Positions 56,201-64,000 of a DNA stretch of 64,000 bases are shown in pieces; positions within the stretch are counted from its first letter, which is position 1, and every line of letters starts with the position of its first letter. Origin of the DNA: Rhododendron vialii (lineage: Eukaryota; Streptophyta; Magnoliopsida; Ericales; Ericaceae); assembly GCF_030253575.1 (NCBI RefSeq), contig NC_080561.1, positions 1,492,001 through 1,556,000 of the forward strand, in the 5' to 3' direction. Under the pieces are notes generated by a model. The model was not told where the DNA came from and ran no database searches. It saw only the letters and a program-made list of their open reading frames with translations. The position numbers were made by a program, and so were the translations under genes.

Positions 56201-59200
56201 AGACGATGATGTCCCCTCCACTTACCGGGAGGCAGTGCAGTGTACAGATAGTAACAAGTGGAAAGAGGCGATGGATGAGGAGATGGGTTCACTCTCCAAG
56301 AATCAGACTTGGGATTTGGTTCAACTTCCCAAGGGCAAGAAATCTATTGGCTGCAAGTGGGTTTATGCAAAGAAGGAAGGTACAGGATCTGAGAAAGTCA
56401 GGTTCAAAGCAAGATTAGTAGCCAAGGGTTACGCACAGACGGAGGGGATCGACTACAACGAGGTGTTCTCCCCTGTCGTCAAACATTCGTCGATCAGGAT
56501 CTTGCTTGCATTGGTAGCACAGTTTGACTTTGAGTTAGCCCAACTCGATGTCAAGACCGCTTTTCTACATGGAGATCTGGATGAGGAGATCTATATGGCT
56601 CAGCCAGATGGTTACAAAATTGTAGGAAAGGAGAATTGGGCTTGTAAACTGAAGAAGTCGCTATACGGGTTGAAACAGTCGCCGAGACAGTGGTACAAGC
56701 GCTTTGATCGGTTTATGATGGAGCATGGGTACACAAGAAGTCACTTTGACCATTGTGTTTACTTCTGCAAACTCCCGGATGGATCATTTGTCTATTTGCT
56801 CTTATATGTAGATGACATGCTGATTGCATGTAAGAGCAAGGTGGAGATTGACAGACTGAAGGCTCAACTCAGTAAGGAGTTTGACATGAAGGATCTCGGG
56901 GAGGCAAAGAAAATACTCGGCATGGAAATTCAGCGGGACAAGGCGAAAGGCACAGTTTGTTTGACTCAGATGCAGTATCTGAAGCGAGTGTTGCAGAGAT
57001 TTGGGATTGACAGGAAAGCCAAACCTGTCAGTACACCTTTGGCCGCTCATTTTAAACTTAGTGCATCGATGTCGCCGCAGAAGGAAGACGAACGGAAGCA
57101 AATGGCTCAGGTTCCTTATGCCAATGCTGTGGGAGCTTTGATGTATGCTATGGTTTGTACGAGGCCGGACATTTCACACGCAGTTAGCATGGTCAGTCGA
57201 TACATGCACAATCCAGGGAAAGAGCACTGGCAGGCTGTGAAATGGATTCTACGGTATCTTCAGGGTACTGTGGATATTGGATTGAAGTACGAGAGAAACA
57301 GAAAACTTGGTCAGCATTTGGTTGGTTACGTGGATTCCGATTATGCTGGTGACCTAGATAAGCGACGGTCGACTACAGGGTATGTGTTTACACTTGCTGG
57401 AGGGCCAATCAGTTGGAGGTCAACGTTACAGTCAACGGTGGCTTTGTCTACTACAGAGGCAGAGTATATGGCAGTGACAGAGGCTTTCAAGGAAGCTATT
57501 TGGGTACATGGTTTGATTGAGGACTTGGGAATTGCTCAGAAAAACGTGGAGGTTTTTTGTGACAGTCAGAGTGCCATATGTTTGGCGAAAAACCAGGTTC
57601 ACCATTCCCGCACCAAGCATATCGATGTTCGGTTTCATTTCATCAGGGAGATTGTAGAGGAAGGGGATGTTCTTCTTCAGAAGATTCCGACTGCAGATAA
57701 CCCTGCGGATATGCTCACCAAAGTGGTTACAGGGATCAAGTTCCAACATTGCTTGGACTTGATCAACATCTCTCGAGCAGTGCGCGCCTAAGGGCGCAGA
57801 GGGCAGTGTTGATTCAATGATTGTCGCCAAGGTGGAGATTGATGACTTTTGTGGCTCCCAACAACCCACTTGACTGATGACTTTTGTGGCTCCAGTAATT
57901 GATGACTTTTGTGGCTCCCAACAACCCACTGATGACTTTCGTGGCAAATGAACAGGGTCTCATCTGGCTATAAATGGAGACCCTTTGGCTCAAAGTTTTA
58001 TATCAGAAATTAGAGAGAAGAGAGTGATACATGAGTAGATTGTGAGGCAATACTGTGTGAGTCTGAGTGATTGTTGTAATCCTCCTCCAGTAAATATAGT
58101 GAATCCGCTGCCCCTCCGTGGATGTACCCGATTATTGGGGAACCACGTAAATCCTTGTGTTTCTCTGTATTGTGTGTTTGTGTTTGCTTGGTTTGACTCT
58201 GGTTTAGCACTACACTATGAATATTTAATCCTGGTCACGAAAGTTTTTACAAAACGTGGCGTATATGTGGGGCCTCTGGATATATAGTCCAATCCGATGC
58301 TTTCATCTAGACAAATGACAAACATATAAGGATGTAATCTCCTTATGGATTCAAAGTTTTATTGTACAGGAAAGTAGTCAAACTTTATCAGACTTAAAAA
58401 AAAAAGAAACTACTTTTGAAATCCTAGAAGAAAAAGTTGGCGTATATTACAAAGGCCAAACAATAAAATGCATCGACATCTAGAACCACATTAATTGTTA
58501 TTGTATCAAATGCTAACCTCGTTTTGCCCATGGACAAGGTCCTCAAAAGCTCGATTGTACGTGCCACCAGTGTTCGTTAATTCTAGGCTCAGTTGTTCTG
58601 CCTCAAACTGCACATCTGACTGCAGAAAAATATGCATTCCAAATGTTAGCACAGACTAGTCATCCGGCCGTCACATAGCAATGTGTACAAAGCAGTAATT
58701 AATGTTATTACTGTACCACACAACATATGTAACAAGCAGCGTAAAAACTGCAACAATTCACCTGCTTTGTTTCTGTAGAAGCCTTAAAAGGATAATCATT
58801 TATTACCTCAATTTCTAGGATACTCTTTCCCGAGTTTTGATGATTTCTTTCATGGTATGAACCAGGGTACCTCCGTTGTGCAATTGCTATAGAATTGAAG
58901 TGACTAAGATCTGACATAGATGATGATGCGTCATTAACTTCAAAATCCACATAGGAAGAATTATGGCCACCGTTTAACTCATAGATGCGAACAGAACTGT
59001 GGTCCCTCTGGTTGAAGCTCTCGTGTCTAGAGCTGTTCTCTGCAAAATAGTGGAACAAAAAATGAGTATGATAAGGCAAAAGAAACATCCTAGTACATGG
59101 AGGCTATCAACATTGAAAGGTTAGTGTTTTCAACATACCACCATATAACAAGGGGGTGGCAGAAGGGTTGAGGAAGTTTTCTCTTGACACAACATGACGG

Positions 59201-61344
59201 AAGTCCACGAAATTCCAGTTGATTGTCCTCGAAACTAAGAAAATTAGAAGAAAATATAAGACGTATATATGGCTATGCGTTGCTCGTAAAATTAGCGTGG
59301 GAGACGGATTAGAGGCCCAGTGTAATCAAACTCATTGTGTAACTACAAGCAGGGGTGTAAATTTGGCCCTGCCTGGCTCGGCCATTAGAAGATCAACTAG
59401 CGGGGATCGTTACATGTGGTATAAAAGCACAACTATAGTCTACATGGTGGGGGCCACCTCTAGTGTGTGGAATGAGCATGATAATGTGCTATAAAGAACT
59501 AAGTGTCATATCATGACCACCAGGGAAAAGGTTGCTGAGTTGATGCAACGCAGACGTTGCATAATAAGTTAGGGAGATTGTGAAGTCCCACATCGGGAAA
59601 ACTTGGAAACAACAAGTGATATATATAGAAATGCCCACTAGCAACTGTTAACTTGAGTTATAACTTTTGAGTCACGTGGTTAAAGCTAAAGGTTAGCAAG
59701 TCAATTGGCACGAGTCATTACATGCACAATCCTTCAATACCATCAAATCTATATCAAGACTTGTCTTAGGGACGTTTGCTCCCTCCTACGGCCCTAGCTT
59801 GATTCTTTCTTTCATTACCACCTCTTACAGGTCAGTTCAAGGTTGACCCTGACATTTCGGGGTCTTAAGGCGAACTTCTAGCTAAGAGGGTATAATTTTT
59901 TTCTTTGGGCTTTTATGTAGGGTACTATTTTTTTTTTAGAGCGTATATGTTGGGTACTAAATATAGTTGGGAGCCACAATGTTATACTCCCTCCGTTCCA
60001 TATTGATAGTCCAGTTCGGTCTCCAATGCAAAAATTAAATTGTTAATATCTTTCAATTTACAATGTTTTTAAAGATTTTAAAAATATTGTATAATACTCC
60101 CTCCGTCCCGGTTTGTTTGTCTCCTTTTTGACTTTTTGAGAGCGTTTGACCTCTCAAAGAATTGGCTATAATTTTCAATTCGTAATGTTTTTAATATGCA
60201 ACATGGATCTTGTTTGATAGATCTCAATTAGTTTTATTATACAAAATTTTCAAAATCATAAAAAACATTATAAATTGTAAGATATAAGTATATTTTTGAA
60301 AAACACGTATTTCGACAATTGGACAAACAAATTGGGACGGAGGGAGTAGAACTAATTAAGATCTATCATATAAGATCCATATTGCACATAAAAATCATTA
60401 TAGATTGAAAGATATTAATAATTTAAATTTTGCATTGGAGACCGAACCGGACCTTCAATTTGGAACGGAGGGAGTACATTAAAGGGGCATGAGAGGCCGC
60501 TTCTTGACCCTTAGCTCACTCTGGGCGAGTTAATATGCAAAAGACCCCAATAGTTAGACCCTGCTAGGGATGGTATGAGTGGTCCCAGGAATTAGTCCAG
60601 GTGCATATAAACTAAACCATACGACTACTGAAGTTATCAAAAAGAAAGTAATCAAGTTTCTAAACTCATTGTCCGAATTTTTTTTTTTTAAATTTGAGCT
60701 AATATGAGTGATGTGAATTAGTGCCCCCTTCGATGCTCATTTCTTTATCGTTGACTGGCTCTATTGGCCGAACTCCATGTGTCAGTCTGCACTATGTGGT
60801 TTTGTCTTTATGAAAGAAATTAGGTATCCTATTTCGACGTAATTTGTCTATTTGTTGGCTGGATTATGCATTGGTTTCATTGTTGTGCGGAAGCTGAATA
60901 AACATATGGTGATTATGAATATTGAATCGAAAAACAAAAACAGATGTGCGAAGCAAACCAAACCAACCAAGTCAAACGTGAGAGAAGGTGAGCAAAATCA
61001 AACAGAAGAGAGAGAGACACATATTCGTGGTTCGGCTTATATAACATTCATATCTTTGTATCATGGATAGATACATTTGTCTTTCGTAAATTACCGTCTT
61101 CTACAAAATTAAGAGGTGAGAAGAAATTACGTGGAGTAGGAATTGAAGGGATGCTAGGTGTGACGTGAACGAGGACGAAACGATCGGCATAATGCATGAG
61201 ATTCTCCGGCGCCGCCCACCAGACAGCTCCCCGTCTTCGGTTACCCACGCGGCCGCTGAAGCCGCCCCCTTCGACGGCCACCGCAACAGTCAGCGGCGGC
61301 AGCAAAGTACGGTCGCTGTCGACAGTCACTGTTGACAGTTCCAT
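50275..61344 (-). CDS. USP-kinase-U-box protein, copy C, lacking most of the USP domain
   Basis: Recognisable minus-strand exons: 1 (61131-61344), 5 (58762-59039), 6 (58518-58619), 7 (51883-52293), 8 (50747-51502) and 9 (50275-50469). Exons 2, 3 and the first half of exon 4 are deleted: exon 4 remnant sequence (59139-~59190) runs directly into what is intron 1 in copy B. Splicing exon 1 to exon 5 keeps the frame (1956 bases, 651 aa). The kinase has GEGLYGKV, VAVK and HRDLKPAN, but the DVG motif reads EVG (KIGEVGFAK), so the metal-binding Asp is replaced by Glu. The U-box is complete (CPILQ, EVMEDPYIAADGFTYE). A 5.8-kb Copia element sits in the intron between exons 7 and 6. It could be a truncated E3 ligase with impaired kinase, or an expressed or unexpressed pseudogene. 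The ATG used is the one aligned with copy B; another lies 9 bases upstream. Confidence 0.68.
52384..52758 (+). repeat. 5' LTR of the Copia element
   Basis: Begins TGATGACTTTTGTGG and ends GCACTACA. It contains four copies of an ~18-bp motif GATGACTTTTGTGGCTCC (starting at 52385, 52420, 52445 and 52475, the last with T to C change) upstream of a TATA box, i.e. in the U3 promoter region. Confidence 0.96.
52513..52519 (+). promoter_or_regulatory. TATA box of the Copia LTR
   Basis: TATAAAT within GGCTATAAATGGAGACC, ~130 bp into the LTR and just downstream of the repeated 18-bp motifs. The same copy exists in the 3' LTR at 57969-57975, where it could drive outward transcription. Confidence 0.7.
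52761..52772 (+). other. Primer-binding site (initiator tRNA-Met)
   Basis: TGGTATCAGAGC, two bases downstream of the 5' LTR; complementary to the 3' end of plant initiator tRNA-Met, the standard primer of Copia elements. Confidence 0.93.
52773..53723 (+). other. Untranslated leader of the Copia element
   Basis: About 950 bases between primer site and gag start. No open frame of note. It contains two related CTCATCGAGACGATTCCAAC / CACCTCGGCGAGACGATCTC segments (52892 and 53048) and a GC-rich repeat with CACGTGT and CCACGTC motifs at 53365-53410. RNA packaging or dimerisation signals would be expected here but are not identifiable by eye. Confidence 0.6.
53724..57791 (+). CDS. Copia gag-pol polyprotein, 1355 aa, intact
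   Basis: One uninterrupted frame. Gag (UBN2-like) ~40-235 opens with KFDGTSNFGMWQCEVLDVL. The zinc knuckle CALCRQKGHWKKDC starts at Cys269. The aspartic protease has DSGCSYHM (Asp318). Integrase shows the His/Cys zinc module (WHMRLGHAGEK ... CEHCILGK) and catalytic DVWGP, DNGGEY and GVAERMNRTL. Reverse transcriptase carries YVDDM at ~1028 with the upstream AFLHGDLDEEIYM. RNase H has VDSDYAG, STTEAEYMA and CDSQSAICLAKN, ending at NPADMLTK. The order integrase before reverse transcriptase defines Ty1/Copia; similarity is to the TNT1/Tork-type plant lineage by overall look. No stop or frameshift is present, so it could encode an active element. Confidence 0.97.
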   Translation: MAEEEFKETSEVSSSAEKNTEHPKVTSSSYGQRNTVSNAKFEVEKFDGTSNFGMWQCEVLDVLYQQELDITLEERPDDISDKDWIKLNRQACGTIRLCLTKDQKYFVMKETLAKELWEKLENKYMTKSIENRLYLKKKLYGFQYVQGTTMNQHLNNFNKILADLQNLDVSIEDEDKALLLLNSLPDTYDHLTTTLLYGKEEIKFNDVSNALMNNEVRKRDQQAHRDPSASALTTRGRTDTRRTGGGGRRRSRSKSRGKSGERRLGKDECALCRQKGHWKKDCPNKQPAANVAEETEDDLESALLVSSSPNHSDEWILDSGCSYHMCPNRDWFSSFQDLDGGVVLLGDNTACKVQGIGSIRLKLHDGTIRVLTDVRYVPDLKKNLISLGAFDVKGYKITMMGGVLKIVRGALIVLKGSRKGNLYFLDGCAVTGRVAVTTSSDEDDASKLWHMRLGHAGEKALQGLVRQGLLKGAKTGKVGFCEHCILGKQTRVKFGTGVHRTEGILDYVHSDVWGPTKNVTLGGKRWFVTFIDDFSRRVWVYTMRHKYEVLPIFLQWKKMMETQTGRKIKKLRSDNGGEYKSDPFLQVCREEGIVRHFTVAGTPQQNGVAERMNRTLVEKVRCMLSNAGLSKAFWGEALKYASHLVNRLPSAAIGGKTPMEVWFGKPVTDYDSLHVWGCSAYYHVTESKLDPRAKKAVFLGFTSGVKGYRLWCPESRKVILSRDVTFDESAMLQQVPSKENVEPNAQQQVEHSEQAEVETPLVPAKTVQTVSRPEDQPVDQDVIIEEEASLQEIPQQPESIATSRPRREIRKPARYADTVAYALPVTDDDVPSTYREAVQCTDSNKWKEAMDEEMGSLSKNQTWDLVQLPKGKKSIGCKWVYAKKEGTGSEKVRFKARLVAKGYAQTEGIDYNEVFSPVVKHSSIRILLALVAQFDFELAQLDVKTAFLHGDLDEEIYMAQPDGYKIVGKENWACKLKKSLYGLKQSPRQWYKRFDRFMMEHGYTRSHFDHCVYFCKLPDGSFVYLLLYVDDMLIACKSKVEIDRLKAQLSKEFDMKDLGEAKKILGMEIQRDKAKGTVCLTQMQYLKRVLQRFGIDRKAKPVSTPLAAHFKLSASMSPQKEDERKQMAQVPYANAVGALMYAMVCTRPDISHAVSMVSRYMHNPGKEHWQAVKWILRYLQGTVDIGLKYERNRKLGQHLVGYVDSDYAGDLDKRRSTTGYVFTLAGGPISWRSTLQSTVALSTTEAEYMAVTEAFKEAIWVHGLIEDLGIAQKNVEVFCDSQSAICLAKNQVHHSRTKHIDVRFHFIREIVEEGDVLLQKIPTADNPADMLTKVVTGIKFQHCLDLINISRAVRA
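57828..57838 (+). other. Polypurine tract
   Basis: Purine-rich AAGGTGGAGA next to the 3' LTR start, the usual site for plus-strand DNA priming. It is interrupted by one T, as in many plant Copia elements. Confidence 0.8.
57840..58214 (+). repeat. 3' LTR of the Copia element
   Basis: Read base by base against 52384-52758, no difference was seen over 375 positions. It is followed by the CTATG duplication and then the resumed host intron. Confidence 0.96.
59139..59190 (-). pseudogene. Remnant of exon 4 in kinase C
   Basis: About 50 bases matching the 3' half of exon 4 in A and B (encoding VSR...SATPLL) with its donor site still present. The upstream half is gone; sequence beyond ~59195 matches intron 1 of copy B (GGAAGTCCACGAAATTCC). 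Confidence 0.8.
59987..60474. mobile_element. Outer Stowaway MITE carrying a second one
   Basis: Ends CTCCCTCCGTTCC and GGAACGGAGGGAG, TA-flanked (59985-59986 and 60475-60476). It is split by the inner copy at 60097-60346; without it the outer element is ~236 bp, the same as the copy at 4571-4806, and the two cores align. It lies in the joined intron of kinase C. Confidence 0.93.
60097..60346. mobile_element. Inner Stowaway MITE (250 bp) nested in the outer one
   Basis: Perfect ends CTCCCTCCGTCCC / GGGACGGAGGGAG with TA on both sides. The TA used is the one in the ATTGTATAATA...GAAC part of the outer element, which is uninterrupted in the copy at 4571-4806. Confidence 0.95.
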
Positions 61345-61387
61345 GTACTCCACGAAGCTCCGAATTTCGAAGCTGCAGAGTATACTC

Positions 61388-61424
61388 TAAGAGAGAGAGA
61401 GAGAGAGCAGAGAGTCGTTTGAAG

Positions 61425-61468
<44 letters not shown>

Positions 61469-61487
61469 AGAGAGTCGTTTGAAGTGG
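61388..61487. repeat. Expanded, duplicated (GA)n block in the 5' leader of kinase C
   Basis: Two copies of GAGAGAGCAGAGAGTCGTTTGAAGTGG-type sequence (~61402-61427 and ~61462-61487) joined by a long GA run. It lies just upstream of the start codon and is much longer than in A or B. Confidence 0.85.
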
Positions 61488-62258
61488 TAGTTTGTTGAGC
61501 CGTTTGACGGTTTTAAGGGCCTTGTTAAGGATCAGGTTCAAGCAAGTGGGACCCACAGACTTACCCAAAAAAAAAAAGTGGGACCCATATTCTTTGACTG
61601 TAGAAAGCACAAATTTAGGATGCGTTCTCCTAAATTTTTGTGCGGTATTGTTATATTTTCGCAAATTTTTGTTGGGTTTTTCGTCGTAACTTTTGAAATT
61701 AATCATTCGTCTCGACGAGAGGAATTGAAAACGTTTAAAATCGTGAATCGATGTTGAAAAAGTTTATATAAAACGACACTATAGACAAATAAGCTATTTG
61801 ATTTTTTTTTTTTGGTTTTGGTCATAATTTTTTACTTTTAAACTCCTTTCATCAATTTGAAAAATTAATCTAAAAATTATGACACGAATCTAACATAAAT
61901 TCAGAAAAGACAAATAAAACATACAAAACGAAAACGAAAAAGTTTACGAGAATAGAACTTTGTTTGGATTTCGAATATGACAGATTTTCCAATTCACCGA
62001 TGCCACGACCCGCCCACATATCCACGAGAAACTATTCATGAGATAATTTTAACGATTTTGTGGCGACGTGACTTGGTGTCCAAACAAGGTAACACCTCTT
62101 GATACTATGCACATTCGTGAGATATTCCAATTCACTAATGCCGCGCACAGCCGCATACAAATTCACAGGATATTATTCAATGATTTTGTCACGTACGATA
62201 TCACATGCAAATCCCCAAGATGTTATTCGACGATTTTGTGACAGCGTCAGAGCTGTTA
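61488..62258. other. 5' flank of kinase C
   Basis: No gene. The part 61965-62258 is homologous to the region upstream of kinase B (35640-35946), so promoter sequence was duplicated with the gene. A CGTCTCGACGAGAGGAATTG block at 61706-61728 is a fragment of the inverted-repeat MITE family. Confidence 0.6.
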
Positions 62259-62595
62259 GAGCATCTCCAACGGGAGATGTCAAAACTGATATGGATAATC
62301 GAACGGCTAGTTTTGGCATGAAGTCGCCATCCAATTATGATGCCTTTTATCATGCCAAAAATGACATGGATTTGAAGGAAGGTGACGTGGCTTTGAAGGG
62401 AAGTCCCGACATGTCAACTTTGACATTAACCTTTAGACTGTCAATTTTCAAAAATTGACCATAAGCTTTCAAAATAATTTGACATAAGGGTTGGAGAGGG
62501 AGAGTATGATGTCAAATTGAAGATGTCAAATTGCCATATAAGCCTTCAAAATAATTTGACATCTCCACTTTTGACCTTTCTTGTTCGAGATGCTT
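62259..62595. mobile_element. MITE upstream of kinase C (GAGCATCTC ends)
   Basis: Ends GAGCATCTCCAACGG and GTTCGAGATGCTT, flanked by TTA (62256-62258 and 62596-62598). The region upstream of kinase B has a single uninterrupted AGCTGTTAGGACACC (35940-35954), the empty site. The interior repeats ATGTCAAATTG and AAAATAATTTGACAT. Confidence 0.88.
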
Positions 62596-62679
62596 TTAGG
62601 ACACCAAATGGCGGTACTACATAGCACCCAATACTTCCTTCGTAATAATTAGTATTTTTTTTTGTCAATTCCAAAAGTT

Positions 62680-63160
62680 CCAAGAGTGCGTTAGTAAATG
62701 TGATTCTGTTGTTTTCAATGATGGCATATACATAAGAATATTCTTGTCCGAAGATCGTAGTGACGGAAACAAAATCCTAGTTTCACTCCAATAATCTACA
62801 ATTTCCTCAGCAATTTGGACGCACAAAACCAATAGCAGGAGAAAGTCGTTGGCAAATAACCATAGTCCATTCGGGTACATCCGATAAAATTGAAACAATA
62901 AAGAGAAAACCCCATTTATGTAGTGGGCCGAACGCTTTGGGCCTGGTGAATGGGCTTAGCCATGACCCATATACCGGGTGGATTAATCCGGGTCACGATT
63001 GGGCCGATAATTGGGATGGGCTTGGAGGCGTAGAACTCGTGAGCCCAAGTCCATGGAATTGTGGTCGTAATGCCTAGCGACCAAACCGGACCGCTACTGG
63101 AACGACCCGGAGGGATAGCAGCCAGGATGGCTCGACATGGGAGGATTTGATTTTTGTTCA
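62680..63160. repeat. Segment homologous to the 3' flank of kinase C
   Basis: Shares with 49300-49740 a run of similar sequence: AGGAGAAAGT, GACCCATATACCGGGTGGA, CACGATTGGGCCGATA, CTCGTGAG, GACCCGGAGGGATAGCAGC, GGATGGCTC. Its position upstream of C suggests the end of another repeat unit. Confidence 0.7.
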
Positions 63161-64000
63161 TGTAGACTACTTGTATAGGTCGTTTTGAAGTGTTGACGAT
63201 GAGCTTTAAGACTGAAAAATATTCTAAATCCAAACAAATTAAGACAGTTCTCTACTTTTTGAAATTGTCAAATACTAGTCTACATTTGTTTTTTGAAATT
63301 GTCAAATTAATGTTGCATTCATTTTAAATTTATTCATTGTGTTGGGTGGTGGTGAAATAAAAATGGAAACGGTGGTGAAGCAACGGTGGTGTCGTAATTG
63401 ATCAGAGGTTGTTGTGGTGATAGTGTGTTAATTGATTGGGTCAGGTTGAAGTAACAATCCAATGGTGAATTTATAGCGGTCAAGGTGCTGACGACTGTAT
63501 TGAAGGGGTGAAAATGAGGGGGTGAATTTCTATTTGACCGGAAAAAAATGAAAATGAAGTGGTCAAATTCCGATAGTGGTGGTAGTGTTGTAGTCAATAT
63601 GGTCAAGTGATAGTGTTGGTGGTGTAGACGTTCAAATTTGGCTTCGTGAATGTACGAGCCTCGCTTTCGACAAATCTTGACGATGAAATCGTTTTTGACG
63701 ATTTGATGATGTGTGGAAAGCCCTATGAACTCTGTGAAACTCTTACTGGATTGACGAATGCCTTATAATTAGGGATGAACATGTTGAATGGAACTTAGAA
63801 TGTGTAGATGGGCCCGAAAACATATTTTACCTTTTTGGGCTCCGATGATCTTTGAATTGGTCACCTTTTGACCAACTTTTCATAAACTAAACTTTATCAT
63901 TTCCATTATTTGTTTCCATCATCTTTTAATACTTTCAAAACCTTATTTACCATTATATAATGGGTCATAATCCAATAAAAAATGAGAGAGATACGAGTTT
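63161..64000. other. Intergenic, low-complexity GGTGGT region
   Basis: Plus-strand 63340-63640 is full of GGTGGTG and TTGTGGTGATAGTG units; the minus-strand open frame rich in His, Pro and Thr is a by-product. No gene is supported. Confidence 0.45.

Larger units (their letters stand above)
52384..58214 (+). mobile_element. Complete Ty1/Copia LTR retrotransposon inside kinase C
   Basis: LTRs at 52384-52758 and 57840-58214 (375 bp each, TG...CA, apparently identical), 5-bp target duplication CTATG at 52379-52383 and 58215-58219, a primer site, a polypurine tract and one uninterrupted gag-pol frame. It lies antisense to the host gene in the intron between its exons 7 and 6, enlarging that intron to ~6.2 kb. 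Everything needed in cis for an autonomous element is visible. Confidence 0.97.

Noticed and set aside
54442-57101. Minus-strand open frames inside the Copia element
   Set aside because: They are complementary to conserved gag-pol codons and have no recognisable domain.
63334-63606. Minus-strand 90-aa open frame
   Set aside because: Composition is driven by GGTGGT-type repeats on the other strand; no domain, splice context or homologous copy.
1-64000. CRISPR arrays, bacterial operons, riboswitches, rRNA genes
   Set aside because: The window is plant nuclear DNA; no regularly spaced repeats, rRNA-like sequence or riboswitch core was seen.

Overview
This is a 64 kb piece of eudicot plant nuclear chromosome. 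The evidence is AT-rich intergenic DNA, spliced genes with GT-AG introns, plant-only families (U-box kinases carrying a USP domain, a tRNA-Met-primed Copia element, Stowaway- and Tourist-like MITEs) and GA-rich 5' leaders. The species cannot be named from the sequence. Nothing looks bacterial or organellar.

Layout. A single-exon, domesticated PIF/Harbinger-transposase gene (ALP1/HARBI1-like) lies on the minus strand at 2.4-3.9 kb. A five-exon VOC/glyoxalase-family gene lies on the plus strand at 9.4-13.0 kb. Three tandem, same-direction (minus) genes for a USP + coiled coil + protein kinase + U-box protein follow: A at 14.7-21.4 kb, B at 25.0-35.4 kb and C at 50.3-61.3 kb. A and B reconstruct as nine frame-consistent exons (777 and 785 codons before the stop). 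A broken copy of the VOC gene sits between A and B, so the unit that duplicated was [VOC gene + kinase]. A nearly complete tyrosine--tRNA ligase gene model (10 exons, 394 aa, plus strand, 41.8-48.4 kb) lies between B and C, next to an internally deleted LINE (36.8-38.8 kb). Sequence at 62.7-63.2 kb resembles the 3' flank of C, so the array may continue past the window.

Mobile DNA dominates the rest. Gene C carries a full Copia retrotransposon (52.4-58.2 kb) with an intact 1355-aa gag-pol ORF, two 375-bp LTRs that read as identical, and a 5-bp target duplication: a very young insertion inside an intron. Because the kinase copies can be compared with each other, several insertions have visible empty sites: a TRIM in A, two hAT-like elements in B, a LINE 3' end downstream of A, and a MITE upstream of C. 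Two Stowaway MITEs are inserted inside other elements, and a 797-bp Mutator-like element with a 9-bp target duplication sits in an intron of the tRNA-ligase gene.

Functionally, the U-box kinases probably couple a nucleotide-binding USP domain and a kinase to E3 ubiquitin ligase activity. C has lost the USP exons and has an altered DFG-equivalent motif. The VOC protein is a likely plastid-targeted metal-binding enzyme, the tRNA ligase is housekeeping, and the ALP1-like protein lacks a complete catalytic triad. Splice sites were chosen by eye from consensus, reading frame and comparison among the three copies.
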